Origin: Globodera rostochiensis
Taxonomy: Eukaryota > Nematoda > Chromadorea > Rhabditida > Heteroderidae
Length of the DNA: 64,000 nt
Direction: 5' to 3'
NCBI GenBank assembly: GCA_018350325.1
Contig: JAEVLN010000015.1
Coordinates: 2,463,100-2,527,099 of the forward strand
The notes below the pieces were generated by a model. The model was not told where the DNA came from. It saw only the letters and a program-made list of their open reading frames with translations, and made no database searches. Of the stretch, positions 10,570-19,421 are shown in pieces. Both the position numbers and the translations under genes were made by a program. Position 1 is the stretch's first letter; every line of letters begins with the position of its first letter.

Positions 10570-10906
10570 AGAGATCGGACGGTACGGGAAAGTACCGACG
10601 CTTTTTCGGTACTTTTCGGTACTTAGGCATCGGTACTTTACCGAATAGTACCGACCGAACTTTTTCGGAAAGTACCGATGGTTTTCGGTACCGGTACTTT
10701 TTCGGTACTTTACCGAAAAGTACCGACCGAAAAAATCTGAGTACCGAAGGTACCGACCGAACAAAATTTGAGTACCGAAAAAAGTACCGAATGGAAAAAT
10801 TGGTAATATATTTGAATTTTTCATCCGTTATTCGAAATATTACGTGGCTCAGTGGTTAAAATGTTAACCAAAAGACCTTATCGTCTGAGGTTCGAGTCCT
10901 CGAATT
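10570..10906 (+). repeat. GGTACCGA repeat element with tRNA-like end, copy 1
   Basis: Repeated AAAGTACCGA / TTTTCGGTACTT units (10580-10800) are followed by a tRNA-like segment. The complete unit occurs in inverse orientation at 31511-31840, and the repeat part again at 30247-30428. Confidence 0.75.
10848..10906 (+). other. tRNA-like sequence (SINE-like)
   Basis: It has an A-box-like TGGCTCAGTGGTTAAAA and a B-box-like GAGGTTCGAGTCCTC with a good T-arm. No matching acceptor stem is visible, so it is read as tRNA-derived rather than a functional tRNA. Confidence 0.5.
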
Positions 10907-10960
10907 TTAAAAACAAATTAAAATAATTTTAATTTGTTTTATTATTTTTTATAAATTTAC

Positions 10961-12921
10961 GGCATTCCAAATTGCAATTTCTTCGCTGATCCACAGTTCG
11001 TCACGGGCCAGAATCTCGCACAATAATTTTTGATCAATTTGCAAAAACTCTTCCGAGAGGATCAAAGCGTCCGCATTCTGATCAATGCAAGCCAAACAGC
11101 GGCGAGCGAAATCCTAAAATAAAAATTAATGTAAATAAATTAATGAATTTCATTTTCTTTGTGTAAATCTCTCGGTAAAATTTCACTATATGTGATTTTT
11201 GTAAAATCACTTAAAAACACGTTTATAGGTTTTCTTAGGTGCTGAAAACGATAGGTCAATCAAAATGTTGGCGCGGAAAAGCATTTAAACCGGTTTTTGA
11301 ACCGTTTAAAAATTGCCAAAAATGGACATTTTTGACCAAAATTTTGTATCTTCCCGTGGACCAATTGCAACAAATTTAATATCATTCGACAGCTCTCGAC
11401 GAGACAAATCGATCTAGGTGTGAAGAAATTCGATCAGACTCCATTTGGATGCCGGCCAACTGAGTCCCAGTGCAAAAAAGATGCAGAGTGACGGCATAAA
11501 AAGCACATTTCAGTACGAAATATAATGAAACCTCTTTCAACCACAGACAACTAACTGTAAACAAAAGCCAACTGTGCACGCACCCCCGACGGAGAAGGCA
11601 AGCCTAAAGCCTAAGCCTAACGCGCCCCCGAACCTAAGCCTAACGCGGCCCCGACGGAGGGTGGCGAATTAAGGGGTAGTCAAAAGGTGTGTATGCGCCC
11701 ATAAGTAATTTGGTCAATAGCCGGTGTCTAATGGTACTGAAAGTGTCTTTTTACACTGGGACTCAGTTGGCCGGCATCCAAATGGAGTCTGATCGAATTT
11801 CTTCACACCTAGATCGATTTGACTCGTCGAGAGCTGTCGAATGATATTAAATTTGTTGCAATTGGTCCACGGGAAGATACAAAATTTTGGTCAAAAATGT
11901 CCATTTTTGGCAATTTTTAAACGGTTCAAAAACCGGTTTAAATGCTTTTCCGCGCCAAAATTTTGATTGACCTATCGTTTTCAGCACCTAAGAAAACCTA
12001 TAAACGTGTTTTTAAGTGATTTTACAAAAATCACATATAGTGAAATATTTCCGTTACGGTACACTAAAGAAATCGGTTAATTCCAGAAATTTTATATTTA
12101 ATATTTACATATTATTACAGTTACTTGATAGCGTCGAGCAAAGCCCCGAAATAATTATTTATAATGTTTAAAAAAAAGACAATAAAAATAATTTAATATT
12201 AAAAAACAATTATAATTCCCCCCCCCCCACCTCTTCTCCAATAAAGCGAGTCTGGGCAAACGCGAAGAAAACATTGTTCAGCTCCGGTATGGGAAAGTTC
12301 AGACACGAATTGACAAGTTCAGGAAGATCATATTTTTAGCTTAAATTAAAAATTTAAAAACCAAAAAATTAAAAATCCATTAAATTTTATGACCCGCATA
12401 AAGCACAGCGATTGCATTGTCCCCGTTCAGCCCGCTCACATCGTCCGCATAAATAAAGCTGAGCAACGCCTTGAACGCGCCCACCTCCACGTCCGGCACC
12501 TCCACGGGTTTATTCTCTTCCGAAGGGTCTAAAAAATTCGTTAAATCAAAAAATTTAATTAATTTTTTCAGCTTACCCCTATTTCGGGCATCAAAACGAA
12601 ACATTGCCCCAAAAATGTCTGAGGCCGCCACCAGAATCAGTTTATGAGCCGGCAGAAGCTTAACAAAATTAAAAAATAAAATATAATTAATAAAAGTAAT
12701 TGAATATCATTAATTAAAGTAATTGAAATATCATTAATTAAAGTAATTAAAATGTAATTAATAAAAGTAATTGAAATATAATTAATTAAAGTAAGTGTTT
12801 CACTATTTTTCAGAACTCGCCTCCTTTTCGTCTCCTCCCCCCACCAAAAAGTGAACGTCTGCCCCATTGCCGTGTCCAGCAAATGCTTCATACGGCCAGC
12901 CAAAGAATTTGGTTTTGGCAT
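10961..12921 (-). pseudogene. BTB-BACK family protein, frameshifted and interrupted
   Basis: Minus-strand exons are 12921-12821, 12658-12577, 12528-12394, 12339-12231 and 11113-10961. They carry the start MPKPNSLAGRMKHLLDT; then LLPAHKLILVAASDIFGAMF; then KPVEVPDVEVGAFKALLSFI and LNGDNAIAVLYA (the BTB core); then YDLPELVNSCLNFPIPELN; then RRCLACIDQNADALILSEEF and DELWISEEIAIWNA (BACK). Two single-base losses are inferred: in exon 1 after LLDT, and at the start of the fourth exon (AAAAA for AAAAAA). Exon 1 would also need a GC donor. Later exons are missing. Intron 4 contains a foldback element. In intact relatives this would be a ubiquitin-ligase adaptor type protein. Confidence 0.75.
11161..12064. 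mobile_element. Foldback element with TIRs of about 310 bp
   Basis: 11161-11477 and 11753-12064 are near-perfect inverted copies. The inner edge reads CTGGGACTCAGTTGGCCGGCATCC in the right arm and its complement in the left. The outer ends are GTGTA/TACAC-like and more diverged. The 275-bp centre is rich in CCTAAGCCTAACGCG. No transposase was found. A related single-arm piece is at about 27190-27480. Confidence 0.85.
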
Positions 12922-13860
12922 TTCACAAAATTAAATTTTTAAAGGCGTCTGGTAAAAGAATTTAGAAATAATCTTTTGCCCGCAGAAATGCAATAAAAAT
13001 TGAAAAATGCTCCTCTAAAACCGACTTAATTTCCAAAACTAGCCTTGACTAATAATTAAAAACGTGAGTAAGTTTATTACTATGTAATATTAGGGATGGT
13101 GCAAAATCGGAAAATAAAATCCGAATTCACGTAAATCCCGAAATTTTTCCGAAATCCGAAAATTTTAAAGGGATTTGGAAATTTTTTCAAAAATATTATT
13201 TATTCAAAATAAAAGATTTTCAATTAATAAAATGCTCATGGAGAACCTTTGTGTTCATCGTAGTCATTACACTCATAAACGAAAGAATGAATGGAGAAAT
13301 GGAAATGTTTTGCATCTTTTAAATGACAAATCTTTCGCTGCTGCTGCCTGATGATGAGCCTTAGCTAGTTACAAAATGGCATTTTTGTTTATTTTTCATC
13401 AAATTTAAACCGAATTTTCAGTTTCATTTGCGACGACGTTTTGTTTTTTTGAATATCTGGGGGGGGGGGGGTGGACGGAGCAAAAGGGCTGCCGGAAATT
13501 TTTTTTGAAGCTTTTTTGGGATAGGGAGGGTTGCGACGGAAAAATTTTGAAGATCGATAAATAACAAAGACTCGAGACCGAGACTCTCGAACAGCCGTAT
13601 TAAATACCATTTTTGTGCAGGTTATTGCATTAAAGTGCCACACGCTTAATCATTTAGACTAACTCATCACCCAAGGTCAGAAACTTTTTACAATAGCTTA
13701 AAGGCCACGAAAGCTTCCGAATAGTTTTTACTCTTTTCTGGATTTTTTTTTCGCGAAGGTAACAAATTCGAAAACAAAAAATGAATGATAATGTTTTAAT
13801 CAACAAAGAAAAAACAGACGGAAACCCTCCACATCAAAAGCCTACAAATCCCCTCGTTTT
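12922..13860. other. No supported gene
   Basis: AT-rich. There is a run of about 13 G near 13461. GACTCGAGACCGAGACTCTCGAACAGC at 13570 recurs at 31143, which suggests a dispersed repeat. No family exon was recognised. Confidence 0.5.
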
Positions 13861-14622
13861 TCAGTTTCTAAATGTCTTCGGCAATGTGTATACGAATTCT
13901 TTCGTGCCAAAATTGGCTTCAATTTTGGTGCCAGCCTTGAACATCGAAACGCACGGGTACAATTTGGTGGCAGAATCAACACGCAAATCGGGAGTTTCTG
14001 AAAATAAAAATAATTAAATAAATAAATTAAAAAGATTATGGTCCATCGATAGATCTTTAAATTAAAGAAACAACCCAAAAGTGGTTAAATTCCCTTAATT
14101 TTAATTCTTTTTCTTTCTCACCTATAAGCTTTCCGTTTAGCGTGTAAATGATTTTTTGGCCCTTTGCCAAATCCACGCCGCAGCCGATGACGTCGTCTTT
14201 CTTAAACGGAAGCTTTCCATCGATGTACGGACGTTTATTGTTGTCGTATAAACATTTCTCAACTTCTTGACCCCAAAACTCGCCCCGGCTTCCGTATGAG
14301 TAAGTGCCTTTTTCATATCCAACAAACAATGGCAATTCTTTTGTTCCGAAGATTCTAAAGCATTTTGAAGCTCCTTCGTAGTAAAAAATGCCGTCTTTTG
14401 AAATTGGCCATTCAGCACAGACAGAGCGAAACCCTGAAAAGAAAAGTTAATTCAAAAATTTTGTGAACTTTTTTCATAAACCCTTTTCAATCAAATCACT
14501 TTAACAGAATGAATATTTATCGCTATTCTTTCCAGTAAATTGAACAATCAATTGGTCGGGTTTAGAGAGCGTCAGGCCCTTGTCACATGCAGCGGAATCC
14601 CATCGATTTTGAGGGGGTTGCC
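13861..14622 (-). CDS. SPRY domain protein with fused exons 2 and 3
   Basis: Exon 1 (14622 to about 14518) carries [18 protein letters not shown]. Its donor reads GATAAAT where paralogues have GGTAAAT, so splicing there is doubtful. 14433-14122 is one open block in which normal exon 2 ([18 protein letters not shown]) runs into exon 3 ([38 protein letters not shown]) through 14 codons; some of these match the paralogues' intron. Exon 4 (13997-13861) carries [19 protein letters not shown] and a shifted C-terminus ending LPKTFRN. No start exon was recognised. It may be a diverged gene or an early pseudogene. Confidence 0.6.
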
Positions 14623-15459
14623 CTAAGGAAATATAATTTTATTTTCAAATTATTAAATATGTACAATTTCTCTTCTGTGTAGGTTCAAGCCCTTCACTGT
14701 CCACCCACTTCCTACCATTAAAAAAATCCCCCAAACGATTCACCAAGATAGTGAGGAACTTTTGGGCATCCTCAACTTTCTATTTTCGTGGCACATTTTA
14801 CGAAACCTCAAAGAAACCATCCAACAAGCTTTTTCTAATGCCTGTCGAAACGAAAGGCACAGAATTAATCAAATTTATTCAAGTCCCGTCTTCTTGGCCA
14901 CGGAGTTCCGTCATAAATAACCGGACAGTTTGGCGCGGCAAATTTGGCTCGGGTGGGGACAACTTGGGCGCCGACAAGTTTAAAACATTTTGTTAATTAA
15001 GAAAATCAAATAAATGTACATTTTTGGCTATAATATTTTTAGGATATAACACATTTGGAAAAATTGTGTTTTTGGCATAGATTTTTTTGGATTCTTACTC
15101 AGCTCGAAGAGAGGAATCCAAAGATACAAAAATCATCAGGTTTGGAGCCATCTCTGATTTTGTAGAAGAAAAGTGACATGTTAGAAAAATTGTCGACATT
15201 CAACAAGACCATAAATTGTGTCGTAAACATAGTTAAATTTAAATATTTTTAAAAATTCCTTTCCGATTTTGGTTTACTCGACGAAATGTCCAAACAACAC
15301 GATTACTTCCGTTTTCTTTATTGGATAAAGTCAGAGGCAATGAAAAAAAACGTAAAATGAACGAATGAAAGGGAAAGGTTAAAAATGCCAAAATGTTTTA
15401 TGCCCACTGACCTCCCTCCCCATCACTCCTTTTCAAAATGGTCATCATAATTTATTGGA
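14623..15459. other. Intergenic with a duplicated segment
   Basis: 14740-14965 is similar to the reverse complement of 44555-44780 (shared TTTTGGGCATCCTC, TCTAATGCCTGTCGA, TTCTTGGCCACGGAGTTC). Both copies have open stretches, but in differing frames, so coding is not supported. Otherwise I see nothing. Confidence 0.5.
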
Positions 15460-15801
15460 TTATATTTGAGAGGTCTTTTTAGACTTTGTTTGTTTAAGAT
15501 TGTGTGGGATGAAGATGAACATCACCAGATACATATCGGCGCCATCCTGCGGCTCTTTCCACCGCCAATCGCCCGCCATTTTGTGGGTCAGCGTTTTGCC
15601 CCTAACAAATTCAAATGAATGCAAAGGCAAAGTTCGCCCTGCCGCCTGATAAATGAATCTTTTTTTTGTGTACAAATGCCAATCAATGAAAATGCCTAAG
15701 GGGTCATCACCAGCAGCGGCAGCGGAGATTTCATCATTTAAAAAGTGGCGGAACATTTTCCATTTCTCCAATTCATTCATTTTAATAATGAATATGAACA
15801 C
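15460..15801 (-). CDS. Hypothetical protein, 113 aa, divergent from a coiled-coil/SPRY locus
   Basis: An open frame starts at 15801 (an internal Met at about 15780 is also possible) and contains FRHFLNDEISAAAAGDD, FIDWHLYTKKRFIYQAAG, TLPLHSFEFV and DGADMYLVMFIFIPHNLK. Related sequence lies at 57640-58130, and inverted at 52090-52575, each time next to a coiled-coil/SPRY start. Those copies keep TLPLH.FEFV but have frame damage. Conservation could reflect a real small gene or a shared upstream region; I do not recognise a family. Confidence 0.4.
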   Translation of the reverse strand: MFIFIIKMNELEKWKMFRHFLNDEISAAAAGDDPLGIFIDWHLYTKKRFIYQAAGRTLPLHSFEFVRGKTLTHKMAGDWRWKEPQDGADMYLVMFIFIPHNLKQTKSKKTSQI

Positions 15802-16334
15802 AAATGATCTCCATAAGCACTAGACCTATTAATGTATCTAAAGTGTTTCCATTTCCAAATTGTTCAAATACTTTAATTTGTCCTTTTTAAATGCAATCCA
15901 TGACCTATATATTTTACTCACTATTTTGCCCTAAAATTTGATGCGGTACCCAAACTTTATGGCGCCGATATCATATCCCCAGTTAATACGACGAAATTGA
16001 AACACAGATATGGCAATATCATAGGAGCATATCGGAGCTATGACCCAATTGAAATAGGCCACGGGTCACCACGCACGGACTTCTACCGTAGCCCGGGGTC
16101 TCGTCCCACCTACTGCTGGCCATTCTATCAGCTCTGGTGTTACTGAAAAGTATTTAATCGATCCAAAATCACATTTATTATAATGCAGATTTTTGATCCA
16201 TTTCCATTGTTGGGCCAACATTTTGCTGAAAACGTCCATTCAATATAAGAAATCCCAACTTTCAGTCAATAAATATATTTTTTTTAAAACTGTGTCATTT
16301 TAGAAATTTATAACAATTTGAATCAGAAATAAAC
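15802..16334. promoter_or_regulatory. Upstream region of coiled-coil gene
   Basis: It lies between the divergent ORF and the ATG at 16335. The distal part (to about 15840) continues the block shared with 57640-58130. No TATA box or defined site could be assigned. Confidence 0.3.
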
Positions 16335-17374
16335 ATGTCGATTACGTCCGAATCAATCAATGAAGGGGACATGACAGCGGATCCGGGTAAGAATTTATTA
16401 ATATTTAGAAAATCCTTTTAAGCGCAATATTTGTGGCCAACTTTCTCTAATTTAGAACCATCGGAAGAATTGCGTTTTTTGCGTGACCGAATCGCCCAAT
16501 TGGAACGCCAACAAACGATCAATAATTCGCCAACTTCAAGCGCCAGGGTTGAATTTATGGCACAAAATGGAAGGAGTAGAAAAAGAAGCAAAAATGGAAT
16601 TGGAACAAATGTCATAACCGCAGAGATTGAGCAACAGAACATGGAGTTGCAGTTGCTGGAAAGACTTGACGGATTTGAGCAAAAGCAAACGGCGAATTTT
16701 GAGCAAGGAAAGACTTGACGGATTTGAGCAAAAGCAAACGGCGAATTTTGAGCAACAAAAAGCTGAACAAAAAGCACGGCTAGCAAAGATGGAGGAGTAT
16801 CAGAACAAGCAGCAACAGACCATTGACGCGTTGACACAAAAACTAAAGGGTAACCTTTAGAGGCCTTCTCTAGTAACCAGTTTGGGTGTAGAAAAAGCAC
16901 ATTTTAAGCTTGATGAGAATGTGCTGCATTCCATGCTTTTGCTTCCCAAAATAATTCATTCAATTTGTTTTGCACCATTTCAGTTTCCGTTGATCAATTT
17001 TCATTGAAGCATCAAGAACACGAAAAATTGTTAAATGCTCACCATAATCTGATGGAAGAGATGAATTTGAAGCAGCAACAGCAGCTAAAGGAAACCAACG
17101 ATAAAATTGGCTGGTTAAATAAGGACCAGGAGCAATGCGGTAGGAAGACATGTTTTTCTCTCTTCAAGAAACCCCGATTCTTCAAAATCAATCAATTCAT
17201 TCAATATGTTTGCACCGTTTCAGTTGATCAGTTTTCCCGAATGCAAACGGCGATCAGCGACTTGGAACACAAGCAAAAGAATGACCAGCAAGAACTCTTA
17301 CGCAAAATGGACGAATCGCTGAAGTCTGTCCAAGCGATGGTTGTCGCCAAATTGGGACAACTGAACATTAAAAA
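16335..17374 (+). pseudogene. Coiled-coil part of a coiled-coil/SPRY gene, frameshifted
   Basis: Exons are 16335-16386 (MSITSESINEGDMTADP), 16456-16849 (PSEELRFLRDRIAQLERQQ onwards), 16984-17139 ([28 protein letters not shown]) and 17224-17374 ([18 protein letters not shown]). The layout and sequence match the intact gene at 39723-43075. A 49-bp tandem duplication inside exon 2 (units start at 16658 and 16707) shifts the frame. The last exon also leaves a phase that does not fit the SPRY exon at 18369, and the usual Gln/Lys-rich exon is missing. So the protein is probably broken, and the downstream SPRY exons may be orphaned. Confidence 0.75.
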
Positions 17375-17599
17375 GTAATTTGATAGCAAAAAAAAATTTA
17401 TTCTGAATTCGGGAATTTCTTTGTCTTTTAGGTAGAGTAGGCCGGGACCGGGATTTTTGGGGAAATCGGGGTCGGGATTGACCGGGATTAGCATTTTGAA
17501 CCGGGACTGGCAATGGGGGAAAATTTTTTGTTTGTCTAATTACTATATATAAATTTTTTGACAATACTGCTTTACTTCTGTGGGGGGCGGGGGGGGGGT

Positions 17600-17623
17600 C
17601 GGTTGTGCCGATAGACGTCGCCG
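17600..17623 (+). repeat. GATA-loop hairpin, degenerate copy 2
   Basis: CGGTTGTGCC-GATA-GACGTCGCCG; the loop is conserved but the stem is partly mismatched. Confidence 0.6.
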
Positions 17624-18070
17624 AGAAAATTTTGATTTTGACACATTTTGTTGGAACATTTGTAACCAATTTAAAAAACGGCAATTTTGAAGCTTTTTGG
17701 TGCGGGAAATTTTGTGAAGATTTTAAAGATATTTGTTAAGAAGATTGAGTTTTCTGCATTTTATGACACTTAATTTGTAAAGTACATATTATCTAAAATA
17801 TTTTTAAAAATCGTAAAATTTTAAGAAAACAGTTATTTGATCAGTTTCTGAAAATTTTAAAAATATATTTTTTAATAAAAAAAATTGGCCCTATAATTAC
17901 TAATTCATTTGACAAAGAATTTTTAATAATTGGTATTTCGTCAACCAAAAAATGAAAATTCCAAAGGTTGTAAATGCCGCCCTATTTTTAAAAAATCGGG
18001 AAAATTTTAAAAGCTTTTAGAAATTGTTTTCTCCACAATAGATGCTCACTGAAAATCATAAAAAAACATT

Positions 18071-18144
18071 TACATAGTCGGATTGAACCCGCACCAAAGA
18101 GTCGCGGCGCCCGACACTCACCACTACTCCACTAACTCGGACAC
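18071..18144 (-). other. tRNA-like sequence (SINE-like)
   Basis: On the minus strand: GAGTTAGTGGAGTAGTGGTG (A-box-like) and GCGGGTTCAATCCGAC (B-box-like). It lies inside a TIR element. No complete cloverleaf could be drawn. Confidence 0.45.
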
Positions 18145-18368
18145 AAAATGGTTAAATCCATGAAATTTCCCTTTAAAAATTTAGCCCGTCCGTGTAAACC
18201 CGTGTCAAAACACACGGGGCAAGCGTAGTACCGGGACGGGATCCGGGACGCGATTTTTCAAAAATCGGGACCGGGAATTTCCCGACCGGTCTCGGTCGGG
18301 ATCCCGGCCTACCCTACTTTAGTGCACAGTTGAGCTTTAGTTTTGAAAAAAAATTTAAATGTTCTTAG

Positions 18369-19169
18369 GACTAATGCCACAACAAAATCGATGGGATTCC
18401 GCTGCATGTCACTGGGACCTCACGCTCTCTGAGCCCGATCGATTGATTGTCCAAAATAATGGAAAGTCTAATGGTAATATTATTCTGTTAAGAATTTGAT
18501 TAAAAAAGTTTATGTAGAGTTTAGAAAAAAAAATTTTTTCAGGGTGGCGCTCTGTCCGCGCTGAACGTCAAATTTCAAAAGAGAACACCGGCATTTTCTA
18601 CTACGAAGTAAAAATTATAGTGAAAAAAAGGTAACTTAAATATTATATCAATTGCTGTGCGTTGAAATATTTATATTTAGCTTTGTTTTCATTGGACTTG
18701 CGCCTAAACAAATGCCATTGAACAAAACGGTTGGAGAGTACAAAGGCACTTACGGGTACGAAGACAATGGCACTTTTTTGGTTCACGCGGGTGCGGAATA
18801 TTCCAGCTGGGAATTCATCGATGGAAAGCCCAAATTTAGCGTCGGTGACGTCATCGGATGCGGCGTCAATTTGGCAACTCGCCAAATCATTTACACAAAA
18901 AATGGACAGCGTTTGGGTGAGAAAGAAAAAGAACGAAATTAAAGAGCATTTAACCATTTTTTGGGTGTTTCTTTAATTTAAAGATCTAATCGATGCCCCA
19001 TTATTTTTAGATTTAATAATTTGTTTATTTTTTTACAGAAACTGCCGGTTTGCGTGTCGATTCGGCCGCTGAGTTGTTCCCGTGCGTTACGTTGTACAAT
19101 CCTGGCACCAAAATTGAAGCGAATTTTGGGCCGAATTTCAAATTCAACATTGCCGCCGATGGCATTTAG
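18369..19169 (+). CDS. SPRY domain protein (SPRYSEC-like), four SPRY exons
   Basis: Exons are 18369-18473 ([20 protein letters not shown]), 18543-18630 ([20 protein letters not shown]), 18681-18916 ([48 protein letters not shown]) and 19039-19169 ([34 protein letters not shown]). Internal junctions are in phase and open. The loop after GTFLVHAG is shorter than in paralogues, so this exon is 12 bases shorter. Upstream coiled-coil exons (16335-17374) would be the natural 5' part, but they are frameshifted and out of phase with this exon. Expression as an independent protein would need an unrecognised start. Confidence 0.7.
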
Positions 19170-19421
19170 AAAGTGAAAAACGAGGGATTATGGGATTTTG
19201 CTGTTGACGGTTTTGGTCGTTTATCGTTTTTTGTTTTTTCTATGTTGATCAAAGCATTATGAATCGTGAATCAATGAGCTTGCCAGGGATGTTTTCCGCA
19301 TGGCCGGAAAATACGACACGACACCGGAAAAGCTGCAACATTAATAATTTTTTTTAAAAGCTCCGAGTGTCGAACTCGCCCCAACTAATGCTTGAACAAA
19401 ATCCTAAAAAAATAAGCCAAA
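19170..19421. other. 3' flank of SPRY gene
   Basis: The immediate flank (AAAAACGAGG, TTTTGCTGTTGACGGTTT) is shared with the SPRY genes ending at 7423, 54121 and 62591, so duplication extended past the stop. No other feature is seen. Confidence 0.5.

Larger units (their letters stand above)
17433..18319. mobile_element. TIR element between coiled-coil and SPRY exons
   Basis: It starts GTAGAGTAGGCCGGGACCGG and ends CGGGATCCCGGCCTACCCTAC, an inverted pair. Inside are a degenerate GATA-loop hairpin (17600-17623) and a tRNA-like sequence (18071-18144). It ends about 50 bases before SPRY exon 1. A related element sits 23 bases before the SPRY exon at 38439. Confidence 0.7.

Noticed and set aside
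18643..18957. Minus-strand ORF opposite SPRY exon 3 (also at 2750-3151, 6892-7128, 38766-38999, 61941-62369)
   Set aside because: The antisense of the conserved [12 protein letters not shown] block is always open; it is a shadow of the SPRY exon.
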